64,000 nucleotides of DNA from Vitreoscilla filiformis (GTDB taxonomy: Bacteria > Pseudomonadota > Gammaproteobacteria > Burkholderiales > Burkholderiaceae_C). A model generated the notes under the pieces. It was not told the DNA's origin. It ran no database searches and saw only the letters and a program-made list of their open reading frames with translations. Of this stretch, positions 44,536-53,607 are shown piece by piece. Every line of letters starts with the position of its first letter. Within the stretch, counting starts at the first letter, position 1. Location: positions 3,348,001 through 3,412,000 of the forward strand of contig NZ_CP022423.1 in the NCBI RefSeq assembly GCF_002222655.1, read 5' to 3'. The position numbers and the translations under genes are program-made.

Positions 44536-47500
44536 TCAAACCCCGTTTTCTTCCCGTGCTGCCATTTTCTCCGCCACCGTCAGGTGGTGGTCATTGATGC
44601 GGTCACCGCCAAAGGTCTTGAACCACGGCGCACTCTCCACATCCTTGCCGCGGTCTTTGTCCCAGGTGATGTTGAGTTTGGGCTTCTTGTTGTGGCGCAG
44701 AACCTCGGCGGTCATGAAGGGGCGGATGTTGAGGCGCACGCCGTCGTTGAGGTCGGGGTTCCAGCCGATGGGTTGTTCGGCCAGGGGTTTCCAGCGCACG
44801 AAGAGGTCGTAGGGCGGTTCGCCTTCGAGGATGCGTTCCAGGCGGCGCTTGAGGTCTTGGGCGGCGGCCAGGCGCTGTTGTGCGCCGTCAGCGCCAGAGC
44901 GCACGCCAGCTTCCTGATGGCGAATCCAGTCGCCCAGGTAGGTGTGGATGAGGCGCTCCAGCTTCTTGTGGTCGAGCTGGTGGTAGTTCACCAGCGCGGC
45001 GAAGCCGTCCTTCAGGCCGTCCCACACATGCCAGATGAAGGGGCGGTGGTGGAAGCGCTTGGCGTGCTGTTCGAAGAATTTGTCGCGCAGCCAGACGTCC
45101 AGGCCCTTGCCGGTGCAGTCGGCATCGGCCAGCAGCTTGTCGAGCACGGCGGGTTTCCAACTGCCGGGCTGGACGGTTTCCCAGGCGGCAATCAGCAGCT
45201 TGAGCAAGCGGTCATGCGCGGGCGGCTCGCCGCGCACCGAGGGCAGGCAGAGGATGCCATCGTCGTCGGTGTGGTCGTTCAGTTTCTGGGCGTGGGCGAT
45301 CCAGGCGCGGGCCTCGTCGGCCAGTTCCATCGTGGTGTCGGTTTCGGCAGGCCAGCGGTAACCGGCCAAGCGGGCCACGGCCACTTGCAGCGGGTCAGTG
45401 GCGGGTTGCGGGTGGCCGTGGAATAGCCATTGCGTGGAGTCGTCGGAATACGGCTTGGGCAGACCATTGGGGTAGCGTTCTGTGGCGACCTGTTGCCAGT
45501 GAGCTAGGTCAAAGGGAATCTTGACCAAGGATGAGTTCGTTACCTTGATTGATTGGTCAACCTGCCGAACCAGCGCACCGAACTCGTCGGAACTGCAGAA
45601 GCACCACAGAGCCGCAAGGTGACTTTTGTCGAAAGGGGTCAGCACCGACGTGTTGTTGTCGAACTTGGTTCCTTCGTAAAGGGTTACCGGGAGCTCGCCC
45701 ATCTGGGCGCAGGCAATGCCGACTTGAGTCCATGCACTCTTTCCCCGAAAACTGGCACCTTCTTGACATACCTGGGTCATGGCGCCGTACCCATCTTCCC
45801 AGAAGAGGATGTGCTGCTTCCCGCCGTACAGTTGCGTCGATTCGACTGTGCTTTGGTGAAAGACCCAACCGGGCGCCGGCCAAGTGAGTTCCCAGAACTT
45901 TTGGCCAAAACGTGGGAAGTCGCTCGATGCGATTCCCTGCCACCCATTGGCCACTTTCCCAAGAAGCTCCACCTCGCCAATGGAGCCGCTCAAGACCCTC
46001 GCGTCCGGGTTAGCGAGCTGCTGAGCTTGCGTAGTCACTTGAAGCTCAGCGTGCCTCAGTTGGAGAGCTTTCTCGCTCGCACTTGAGGCGCCGGTCACAT
46101 CAAGCCCAATCAGTTTCCCCGGCTCGCGCGGTTTGGCTTTTACTTGTGTCAGTAGGATTGCCTGCACGACCTCGCCGCTGATGGTTTCGAAGGCCCCAGA
46201 GCCAAGCCATGCCAGAGTTCGCCAGCTGACCTCTTTCAATAGTTTGGTTCGCTGCCCCTTCGACCTCGCCAGGAACAGCCAGTTCTGAGGCATAACGATT
46301 TGCACCACGCCAGCGCCCTGGTCACGACAAAGTTCCAAGCATCGCTCAAGGAAAACGTTGGCTAGGTCGTTCTTGGCCTCGGGATAGTAGGCCTCGCAGT
46401 AGTCCTTCAGCGTGTTGTTTTGCTTGCTGCGCGCCAGGTAGGGCACATTGGTCACCACCAGGTGGTAACGCCCATCCAGCAACCGAGCGGCATCCAGCAG
46501 GCCCAACGCCGTGAGCGCGTTGTCCCATGTGGCGCTGGTGTCGTCCCAAAGCTCGGGCTGATGCTCGGCGGCCAGCGCCTGCTGCAACAAACCACGCAGC
46601 AGCGAGTAGTCGGCCGCAAACAGGTCTCCGTTGGCCTTGCTGGAGTCCAAGAGACAACCCAGCAGCGGAGCCTGGGCAAAGTCAGCATGCAGACGGCGCA
46701 GCCCTTCGCGCAGATGGCCGGCGTTGGCAGCGGTGTCGGGTACTAGAGCCGCCCAGTCCTCAGGCTTGGCAGCCACCTTCAGGCCGCAGCAGGCCACCTG
46801 CGGCGCGGGCATGTCGGCGCGCACGCCCAGCGGGTTACCGTCCTCGTCGGGGAAGCGCCACGCCGCCAAGGCCAGCGCAAACACCGCAATCTCCACACAA
46901 CGCGCGTCCAACTCCAGCCCGTGCAGGTTGTTCGCCAACACCGCATCCACCGCGTCCATCGCGCTCAGGCCCTCAGCCGCCATGCGCATGGGCACCAACA
47001 GCAGGAAGGCCGCCACCAGGAAGTGACTCGAACCGCAGCAAGGATCCAGCAGCCGGAAATCCTTCAGCCGATCCGGCCATCCCTCAAACTTGCCGGCAGC
47101 GGGTTGGGTGGCCCCCTCTCCCCCGCCCTCTCCCACCAGGGGAGAGGGAGCAGGCACAGTGCGCAGGTAGGTCAACGGCACCGGGCACGGCTTTCCCGGG
47201 TGGCGCGTCACCCACCACGCCCCCAGCGAGTTGTGCAACAAAAAATCCACCATGTAGGGCTCGGTGAAGAGCTGGGTCACGGCGGGCAATTCGTCCGCAC
47301 CAATCTTCACTCCCGAGGCGTTGATCTCGTCCTTGCGCTTGGCCTGCCAGAACTGGTAGACCCAGCCCAGGCTGTCGCTGGCCTTGAACACCTCGGGCGA
47401 CAGCGCGGCCAGCAAGCGCTCCAGCTCGCGCTGGTGCTCGGGTGCAAAAGCCAGCTCGAACACCGGGCTCTGCGGCTTGAACACCTGGGGCAGCATGCGG

Positions 47501-47937
47501 GCAGCCAGCTTGCCAGCCAGCTCCCACTGGGTCTTGGCGCCCAGGTTCATCGCCGGGTCGGACTCCTGCACCAAGGCTTCGCAGTCGTCCAGAGACACCG
47601 CCGCGCCGGGTTCCCACAGCAGCAGGCCGTTCTCGGCCAGGAAGCGGGCGAACAGCATGCGGTGCCAGTGCTCGTAAGCCACTTCCCACACCAGGTGCTG
47701 CATGGCCTGGGTGTCATCGCTGGCCTTCTTGTCGCCCAGGGCGCGGCCATGGGCGCGCAGGCGGCGGCGCAGGGCCTTGAGGTCGTCGCTCAGGTAGTCC
47801 GGGGCCTTGGCTTCGCTCACAGCCATCTGCCGCAGCGTAGCCAACGCGGCCTTCTCGGCCACGTCACGGGCGGACTTGACGGTGTTTTCAAGCTGGCTGC
47901 GCAGGGGCTTGGCCAGGGGTTGGTTGTTGGTTGTCAT
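44536..47937 (-). CDS. pglX: BREX adenine-specific DNA methyltransferase PglX
   Basis: 1133-residue methyltransferase that marks host DNA for BREX. The SAM-binding motif I is LLDPCCGSSHF (Asp298). The catalytic motif IV reads NVPY (N497-Y500) where most N6-adenine enzymes have NPPY; the N and PY are kept. The C-terminal target-recognition region extends to about 1130. Between motif-poor N-terminal helices and motif I, residues about 262-276 (PSPLVGEGGGEG) are encoded by a REP-like palindromic element. It is 22 bp downstream of the nuclease-like gene. Confidence 0.92.
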   Translation of the reverse strand: MTTNNQPLAKPLRSQLENTVKSARDVAEKAALATLRQMAVSEAKAPDYLSDDLKALRRRLRAHGRALGDKKASDDTQAMQHLVWEVAYEHWHRMLFARFLAENGLLLWEPGAAVSLDDCEALVQESDPAMNLGAKTQWELAGKLAARMLPQVFKPQSPVFELAFAPEHQRELERLLAALSPEVFKASDSLGWVYQFWQAKRKDEINASGVKIGADELPAVTQLFTEPYMVDFLLHNSLGAWWVTRHPGKPCPVPLTYLRTVPAPSPLVGEGGGEGATQPAAGKFEGWPDRLKDFRLLDPCCGSSHFLVAAFLLLVPMRMAAEGLSAMDAVDAVLANNLHGLELDARCVEIAVFALALAAWRFPDEDGNPLGVRADMPAPQVACCGLKVAAKPEDWAALVPDTAANAGHLREGLRRLHADFAQAPLLGCLLDSSKANGDLFAADYSLLRGLLQQALAAEHQPELWDDTSATWDNALTALGLLDAARLLDGRYHLVVTNVPYLARSKQNNTLKDYCEAYYPEAKNDLANVFLERCLELCRDQGAGVVQIVMPQNWLFLARSKGQRTKLLKEVSWRTLAWLGSGAFETISGEVVQAILLTQVKAKPREPGKLIGLDVTGASSASEKALQLRHAELQVTTQAQQLANPDARVLSGSIGEVELLGKVANGWQGIASSDFPRFGQKFWELTWPAPGWVFHQSTVESTQLYGGKQHILFWEDGYGAMTQVCQEGASFRGKSAWTQVGIACAQMGELPVTLYEGTKFDNNTSVLTPFDKSHLAALWCFCSSDEFGALVRQVDQSIKVTNSSLVKIPFDLAHWQQVATERYPNGLPKPYSDDSTQWLFHGHPQPATDPLQVAVARLAGYRWPAETDTTMELADEARAWIAHAQKLNDHTDDDGILCLPSVRGEPPAHDRLLKLLIAAWETVQPGSWKPAVLDKLLADADCTGKGLDVWLRDKFFEQHAKRFHHRPFIWHVWDGLKDGFAALVNYHQLDHKKLERLIHTYLGDWIRHQEAGVRSGADGAQQRLAAAQDLKRRLERILEGEPPYDLFVRWKPLAEQPIGWNPDLNDGVRLNIRPFMTAEVLRHNKKPKLNITWDKDRGKDVESAPWFKTFGGDRINDHHLTVAEKMAAREENGV
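47112..47152. repeat. REP-like palindrome embedded in pglX
   Basis: A CCCTCTCCC / GGGAGAGGG perfect 9-bp stem (47126-47134 and 47140-47148) with a 5-nt loop, preceded by another CCCTCTCCC-like copy. Such CCCTCTCCC palindromes are common intergenic repeats in Gram-negative genomes. Here it is translated in frame as a Pro/Gly/Glu-rich insert. Confidence 0.65.
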
Positions 47938-47959
47938 GCGTTCCCTGGAATCTTTGGTT

Positions 47960-48487
47960 TCAGTAGCGATTCAGTGGCCAGGCCGGGAAAGCGGTGTTCC
48001 AGCGTTGGGGGTTCAGCACCACGCAGGCCGTGGCCAGCTCACGTTGCCAGCGAGGGCCGGCACTCCCAGCAGGCAGCGCCTGCCTCAGCTCTTTGCCGAC
48101 GGTGCCCAGCAGGCCGTTGTCTAGGCTCAGCACGCAGAGGTAGCGAACCGGCTTGTCCAGCGTGCCTGCGGCGCGTTCGGACCAGCGGTAGAGCCAGGTA
48201 TCGCGGAACTTGTGAACCAGAACGTCGCGCAGGTGGTTCACCCGCTGGCGCCGCTGTCCCTGCTCGTCGTCAGTCACCGCAGCCTTGAAGTTGTAGTCAT
48301 CAGGCGCGTGAAAATCCTTCACCTCGATGAAGAGGGTGTCGTTCGGCAACTCCACCACCAGGTCCACCGCCCGCATGGCATGCGAGAGCCCGTGGAAGCG
48401 CGAATGGGTTTTGTCCTTTTCGTCGAAGACGAAGGCATCCAGCGCGCCGGGGAACTCGAACTCAAAACCATCAGCTCGGACTTTCAT
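47960..48487 (-). CDS. Small PD-(D/E)XK nuclease-like protein paired with ATPase
   Basis: 175 residues, not a BREX core protein and not recognised by name. The segment A-V-D42-LVVELPNDTLF-I-E55-V-K57-D carries the spacing and strand pattern of a PD-(D/E)XK nuclease active site (D...ExK). A basic helix RRQRVNHLRD follows, and the C-terminal half has RYLCVLSLD. There is no membrane helix. It overlaps the upstream ATPase gene by 4 bp (48484-48487), so the two are surely made together. The arrangement resembles ATPase-plus-effector pairs such as PARIS AriA-AriB or OLD/Gabija-type systems, but the effector here is neither a TOPRIM protein nor a helicase. Nuclease activity is inferred from motif only. 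Confidence 0.7.
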   Translation of the reverse strand: MKVRADGFEFEFPGALDAFVFDEKDKTHSRFHGLSHAMRAVDLVVELPNDTLFIEVKDFHAPDDYNFKAAVTDDEQGQRRQRVNHLRDVLVHKFRDTWLYRWSERAAGTLDKPVRYLCVLSLDNGLLGTVGKELRQALPAGSAGPRWQRELATACVVLNPQRWNTAFPAWPLNRY

Positions 48488-49527
48488 TGACCCAGCCCCC
48501 CCATCTGCTGGCGAATCTCGCGGTCAGCCAGTTGGCCGAGGGTGTCGTCGATGGCGTTGGGCTGCAAGTCTTCGTAGCGTGTGAACGATGCCACTTGCAC
48601 ATTGCGCTGTTCGTCGCGGAACAGGCTGTGGAACATGGCCTTGTCCTCGGGCTTCAACTGGAGGTCGAATTCCTTCAGCAGGTTGTAGTTGTGGGTGGTG
48701 ACAAATACCTGAACGCCCAAGCGCTGCAACTCAACCAGGATTTGCACCACAGTCCGCATCAGCCTGGGATTGAGATTGGCTTCGGGTTCGTCCCACAGCA
48801 GCACGCTGCCGTCCAGCAAAGTGCCGTTCTGGATGAGCACCCAAAGCAGCCCCAATTTACGGATACCTTCGGCCAAGAGGGTGAACTCCAACTCGCCTTG
48901 AGGGCTCTTCAGGAAGAACTCCTCGTTGCGGGTGATGACCTTGCCTTCCATCGACTGCTGCAAGATTTCCAGCAGGCGCTTGCGGTCCTTGTCGGTCGGG
49001 CCCTTCAGGGTGCCCAAGAAGGCGCGGTCGATGATGTCGGCGTAGACCTCTTCGAAATGGATGTGCCGCAGGCTGTAGAGCGAACGGAAGCCCGGTGCGT
49101 TGGCCATCATGTCCTTGACCGGGATGTACACCGACGTCAGCGGATGGTCCCGCCATAACTTGCGGTGTCCCGATTCGGTTGCTTTTGCGGCTTCCTTGGT
49201 GTGATTCGAAAATCCCAACCGCAAGGCCAGACGCTTGGGCTGGCCTTCGACCTGAACGATTCGAGTGACCTCGACATGACTCTTGCTGCTGAGGCCGCGC
49301 CTTTTGACCAGTCGCCCGATTTGCTCACCTGACGGGAGAAAGACGCGGTTGAGCTTCTCCGCCAAGGCCTTTTGACTCGTCGAGACATCACAGGCCGAAT
49401 AGAGCAGCTTCAACAGGTGCGTCTTGCCGCAGCCGTTCTCACCGATGAAGACGTTCAGGCCCGTCGAAAACTTCAAGCTGAATTGCTCAAAGGCCGTGAA
49501 TCGCTCCAACTTGATGTGTTCGAGCAT
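48484..49527 (-). CDS. ABC/SMC-type AAA ATPase paired with nuclease-like protein
   Basis: 347-residue RecF/OLD-like ATPase. It starts MLEHIKLERFTAFEQFSLKF, the usual first strand of AAA_15/AAA_21 proteins. Walker A is GENGCGKTH (Lys35), the signature-like region is LLAEGIRKLG (about 218-227), Walker B is LLWDEPEANL (D246-E247), and the H-loop is FVTTHNYNLL. The region between (90-200) is a small helical insertion without a long coiled coil. It lies between brxC (15 bp before) and the nuclease-like gene (4-bp overlap). The domain layout fits the sensor ATPase of PARIS-like or other ATPase-nuclease defence systems. It is an accessory to, not part of, known BREX cores. Confidence 0.82.
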   Translation of the reverse strand: MLEHIKLERFTAFEQFSLKFSTGLNVFIGENGCGKTHLLKLLYSACDVSTSQKALAEKLNRVFLPSGEQIGRLVKRRGLSSKSHVEVTRIVQVEGQPKRLALRLGFSNHTKEAAKATESGHRKLWRDHPLTSVYIPVKDMMANAPGFRSLYSLRHIHFEEVYADIIDRAFLGTLKGPTDKDRKRLLEILQQSMEGKVITRNEEFFLKSPQGELEFTLLAEGIRKLGLLWVLIQNGTLLDGSVLLWDEPEANLNPRLMRTVVQILVELQRLGVQVFVTTHNYNLLKEFDLQLKPEDKAMFHSLFRDEQRNVQVASFTRYEDLQPNAIDDTLGQLADREIRQQMGGLGQ

Positions 49528-49542
49528 GAGGCGTCCTCTCGT

Positions 49543-52500
49543 TTATAGGGCTACGGGGCCGTTCTTGAGCGTTGATTGCAGCAGTGTCTCCACCTCGGCC
49601 AACCAGGCCTTCAGCTCGGCCTCGTCGTTCAGCGTGCGCTTGGGCAACGAGACGTGCACGACACTGGGCTTGAGCATCTGTACCGCAGCATGGCGTGCGG
49701 CGTCGAACCGGCTCGACAGCGCTTGAGTCTTGTCGACCCACTGGTCAAGCGTGCAGTCATCAAGAGCGTCTTGCAGCTGCTCTGCCGTACCCAAAGCAAT
49801 GACTGCAGGCGAAGTCAGGTGATGGGTCTGCGTAAGCTCGGCGCGCTGAGCTTCGCTGAGCTTGTTCCAGTCGGCGTCCTGCTGCAGCAGGGCCTGCTGC
49901 TGGACAAAGCCCTGCTGGAAGGCGTCCAGCTTGGCGTTCAGCGCCTGACGCAGCAGGTCCACCGTCTTGTCCAGCAAGGGGCGCACGGGGTCTGGGTCGG
50001 CCAGCAGGCAGCGCTGCGCCGCGATGGCGTCCACCTCGGCCTTCAGCGTGGCGTAGGGCCCCAGCGCCTTGGCGTGGCGCAGCAGGTCTTGGAGCTGTTG
50101 CCAGGTGGGCAGGCGCTTGGCAATGTCAGCGGCGGTGCGGGTCCAGGTCTTGGACAGCGCCACGATTTCTTCATGGCGGCTGAACAGCGCCCGCAACTGC
50201 GCGTTGCCGCTCTGGGCCTCGATGGCTTCCAGCGCCGCCAGCTTCGGGGCCTCGGGAGCGGGCGCGGGACCACCGGCCTTGCTCGCCTGGTCGCGCAGCT
50301 TGGCCAACAGGGCGGGCACCTTGGCCAGCTCTTCCTTGGGCTGGCAGGGCACACCCACAGCACTGAACAGCGAGCGAATCTTGATGAGCTCCGGCGGCGT
50401 GATGTTGACGCTTTCGCGCCGGAAGCTCGTTTGCGTGAGCTTGGTGCGCTCCAGGCTCTTGGCGTCGACAGGCTTGGACGCGGCATCGGTGGCGTTGACA
50501 TGCCCAGACGCCAGCAGCGCATACAACGCGCCGTCGATGGCGTCGCGCGGCCAGCCGTAGGGCGGCGCCTCGAAGTTCTCGCGAATCTCCGAGCCCTTCT
50601 TGCCTGGGCCGATGAAGCCCAGCAACTTCTGGCAGACCGGGTGCTTGTCGGCTTCCTGTGTATGGCCGACGGCCTTCAGAGCTTCCAGGTTGCCCTTGCG
50701 GGCTTCGTCCAGCACCTTGCCCCACTGTTCGTGGTCTGCGGCATCGAACTGGCTGTAGAGGCGGATGGCCGAAGACTTGGCGGCGCGGTTGATGCGGTCG
50801 GCCAAGTCGTTGCCGTCGGTGGCCTCCTGACCGCCGGCCTGGAACACGCGCACGCCGGCCATGAGCTTGTCTACCAGCTCGGCCAGTTCCTTCTCGGCGT
50901 TGCGCTGGCGGCTCTCCATCGAGCGCTGCGCGTCGCGGCCCTCTTCGGTGGACGGGTTGCCCTTCTTCTGCAAGGTGGTGCGCGCAGCCTCCAGCGCCAC
51001 GATGGCGTTCGTCAGCTCGGTCTTGTGCTGGGCCGGCAGGAAGGCGAAGAGCGTGGGGTTGTCGGAGCTCTTGGCTTTGGACTCGGCGATGACCGACTTC
51101 TCTTCGGTCTGCCAGCCGTCCTGAATCCACAGGTACAGGCTCTTGTCGTTGTCTTTGGGCAGGGCTTCGCCGTAGGTGGGGCTGAGGGTTCGGACCTCGT
51201 TGCCCTTGCCCTGGGTGACGCGCACCTTCTTCAGTACATCAGCAAAGCGGGTCTTGAGCAGGTCGGCACGCTTCTGTTCCACGCGCTGCGGCGCTGCCTT
51301 GAGCTCGGCCTCCTGGGCACGGAACTCGTCGTACCAGGCGCTGGACTCTCGGGTCTGGAGGCGGTACTCGGTGCCGTTGCCACCGGCCAAGGCCATGACC
51401 AAGCGGTCCTTGTTCTGCAGCTCTTCCAGCAGAGCAGGCAGCAACTTGCGCAGCTCGGACGAGCCGGCGGACAAATCGGTGACCAGCAAATCAGCCAGGG
51501 CCTCTTCGGTCGCTTTCAGGCCCAGATCCATCGCTGCGTCGGCGGGCAGCTTGTTGATGAGGTAAATGAGCTTGAGCAGCTTGGCCTTGAGCTGGGCATT
51601 CGCATCCCCAGCGGCGAAGCGCTGGACGTTCTCGAACACCTCCTTGGGCAGCTGCGCCGTGGAGACCAGGTTGGCGGCAATCTGGTCGTAGAGGAAGTCA
51701 CCCGAGACGACGTGCCCCAGCGGTGCATCAGCGGTGGCCAGCACAGCCTCATGCACCACGCGCAACTGGCTGCGCAGCTGGGAGACGGTGCCGGTGGTGT
51801 CGATGGTACGGAGAACGCGTTCCCAGAAGCGGCGACGAACCGGCAGCAGCGGGTAGTCGGACGTCATGACGCTTTCATCGTCGGTGACGTGCTCGAGCTT
51901 GGTGCCGCGCAGGTGGCGGGAGATTTCACCCAGGTTGTTGCGCCAGACCTTCTCGACCTCGGGCTGCACCGAGGGCTTCTTGGCCAGGATGATTTGGCGG
52001 GTGACGTTCTCGACGTCCCAGTCGCCCAGCATCACCTGAACCGGGAAGCGGCCCATCAGTCGCTGCAGGTTGGGCATGCCGGAGAGCGCTGACTGGCCGG
52101 TGGCTACGAAGAGCAGCTTGCCGTTGAAATGCTTGCTCAGCGTCTCGGTGACCTCTTGGACCTGGAACGCCTTCTCGGCATCGGCACCGATGTACTGTTG
52201 CACCTCGTCGAGCACCACCAGCGTCAGCGGGAACTTGCCATCCGCGGCCAGCGCCGCCTCGATGGCGGTCGTCATCTGCTCGCTGGTGACGTCGGTGACC
52301 TGGGGAAACTGCTCCTTGAGCAGCTTGCGGGCGTCGGCTTCGGTGTGGGCCAGGTCCGGGCGGGCCTTCAACAGCGCCTTCGCCAAGTGGCCGGACACGT
52401 ACATGTGCGGCAGCTCTTGGGACAGCGAGCGGCCAGCGGCCTTCAGCTCGGCCTTGACCGTGGGCAGCAGGCCTTCGCGGCTCATCCACAGCACGAGCTG

Positions 52501-53004
52501 CGCTTGGTTGTATTGCTCGGGCAGACCTTTGGACTTGAACACGATGCCGAGCAGCGCCAGGCGGACTTTGTCACCGGCACCCGCGCCGAGCTTGCCTGCG
52601 GCCGCGTGGAGCGTGCCATGCCGCTTGCCCTGGGTGCTGAGCTCCTTCAGGTGCTCGAACACGCCGGTGGGCAGCTTGGCCAGACTGCGGGCGGTGGCAC
52701 CGTCGGTGAACTGGTAGTCGGTCCACAGCGTGCGCAGCATCTTGGCCAGGTGCGACTTGCCGCTGCCATAGAAGCCGGAAATCCAGACACCTGGCTGCTC
52801 GGTACCGGCGTCGAGGTTCACCAGGAACTTGTCGAGGATGGTTTCCAGACCCTTTTCGTACTGGCCGTCGCAGACGAAGGTCTCGAGCTCGTAGCGCAGG
52901 ATGGCTTGAGCGGCTTCGGTGTGGTCTTCGGAGACTTCAGCGACGCCGTTGTTGACGAGCCTGTTTTCCTTCGGTGCCTTGTTGTAGATGTCCCTGTTCA
53001 GCAT
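49543..53004 (-). CDS. brxC: BREX P-loop ATPase BrxC
   Basis: 1153-residue BrxC/PglY-type ATPase. It opens MLNRDIYNKAPKENRLVNNG with AILRYELETFVCDGQYEKGL, a typical start. Walker A is GFYGSGKSHLAKML (Lys83) and Walker B is LVVLDEVQQYIG (D266-E267). LLFVATGQSALS follows as a sensor region. The C-terminal two-thirds are helical, with charged coiled segments near 670-720. It is the core ATPase of BREX and binds or remodels the PglX-PglZ-BrxB complex; its exact activity is not known. Confidence 0.94.
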   Translation of the reverse strand: MLNRDIYNKAPKENRLVNNGVAEVSEDHTEAAQAILRYELETFVCDGQYEKGLETILDKFLVNLDAGTEQPGVWISGFYGSGKSHLAKMLRTLWTDYQFTDGATARSLAKLPTGVFEHLKELSTQGKRHGTLHAAAGKLGAGAGDKVRLALLGIVFKSKGLPEQYNQAQLVLWMSREGLLPTVKAELKAAGRSLSQELPHMYVSGHLAKALLKARPDLAHTEADARKLLKEQFPQVTDVTSEQMTTAIEAALAADGKFPLTLVVLDEVQQYIGADAEKAFQVQEVTETLSKHFNGKLLFVATGQSALSGMPNLQRLMGRFPVQVMLGDWDVENVTRQIILAKKPSVQPEVEKVWRNNLGEISRHLRGTKLEHVTDDESVMTSDYPLLPVRRRFWERVLRTIDTTGTVSQLRSQLRVVHEAVLATADAPLGHVVSGDFLYDQIAANLVSTAQLPKEVFENVQRFAAGDANAQLKAKLLKLIYLINKLPADAAMDLGLKATEEALADLLVTDLSAGSSELRKLLPALLEELQNKDRLVMALAGGNGTEYRLQTRESSAWYDEFRAQEAELKAAPQRVEQKRADLLKTRFADVLKKVRVTQGKGNEVRTLSPTYGEALPKDNDKSLYLWIQDGWQTEEKSVIAESKAKSSDNPTLFAFLPAQHKTELTNAIVALEAARTTLQKKGNPSTEEGRDAQRSMESRQRNAEKELAELVDKLMAGVRVFQAGGQEATDGNDLADRINRAAKSSAIRLYSQFDAADHEQWGKVLDEARKGNLEALKAVGHTQEADKHPVCQKLLGFIGPGKKGSEIRENFEAPPYGWPRDAIDGALYALLASGHVNATDAASKPVDAKSLERTKLTQTSFRRESVNITPPELIKIRSLFSAVGVPCQPKEELAKVPALLAKLRDQASKAGGPAPAPEAPKLAALEAIEAQSGNAQLRALFSRHEEIVALSKTWTRTAADIAKRLPTWQQLQDLLRHAKALGPYATLKAEVDAIAAQRCLLADPDPVRPLLDKTVDLLRQALNAKLDAFQQGFVQQQALLQQDADWNKLSEAQRAELTQTHHLTSPAVIALGTAEQLQDALDDCTLDQWVDKTQALSSRFDAARHAAVQMLKPSVVHVSLPKRTLNDEAELKAWLAEVETLLQSTLKNGPVAL

Positions 53005-53049
53005 GGTGGTTCTTGCTTTGGTTCTTCGGTGTGTTGTGTTCGATCAGTC

Positions 53050-53607
53050 CTAGACCAGCAGCGGTACGGCCAGGTAGTTCCAGCCGTCTCGCGCATCGAG
53101 CAGGCGGTAGGTGTGGTTCTCGGGGTGGTGCTCTCCGGGGAAGAACACCAACAGCCGGCCGTCGACGGCCTCCTTGATGCCTTCGACGACGGATGAGACT
53201 CGCGCCAGCCCGAACAGCGTGCCGACACCCAGCAGGGCCACCACGGTGTCGGGGCCGGCCTCGGTCTCGATGCGGGTCTTGAGCTTGGCGTTGAGGTCGG
53301 CGACAAACTCCGTCAGCTCGCCGGTCTGGTAGCCCGCCAGGTCCTCTGGAGACTCGAAGTACGCGTCGCGGTACTCCTGGGCAGCCATCCACTCGGGGAA
53401 TGCGTTGGTCAGATCCAGCAGCAGCCAGCGCTTGCCAGCCTGCTGCGTGGCCAAGGCGAACTCCTCGACGTTCGTGCGCAGCCGTAGTTCGTCTGCCTTG
53501 TCGTAGACCGCAAAGATGACCCGTTGGATGGCTGCGAGCCCGGCCTGCCAAGGCACGGTGAGGTGCTGACGGTAGGCGGACACCAGCTTGGCGACCTTAG
53601 ATGACAT
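53050..53607 (-). CDS. brxB: BREX protein BrxB (DUF1788)
   Basis: 185-residue DUF1788 protein. Recognisable segments are WLLLDLTNAFPEWMAAQEYRDAYFESPEDL and the closing LLVFFPGEHHPENHTYRLLDARDGWNY. It overlaps the brxA-like gene by 11 bp and precedes brxC by 45 bp, the standard BREX order. BrxB bridges PglZ and BrxC in E. coli-type systems; the same role is inferred here. Confidence 0.9.
   Translation of the reverse strand: MSSKVAKLVSAYRQHLTVPWQAGLAAIQRVIFAVYDKADELRLRTNVEEFALATQQAGKRWLLLDLTNAFPEWMAAQEYRDAYFESPEDLAGYQTGELTEFVADLNAKLKTRIETEAGPDTVVALLGVGTLFGLARVSSVVEGIKEAVDGRLLVFFPGEHHPENHTYRLLDARDGWNYLAVPLLV

Noticed and set aside
49576..52092. 838-codon plus-strand open frame
   Set aside because: It is antisense to brxC; its Gly/Leu/Gln-rich translation has no domain character.
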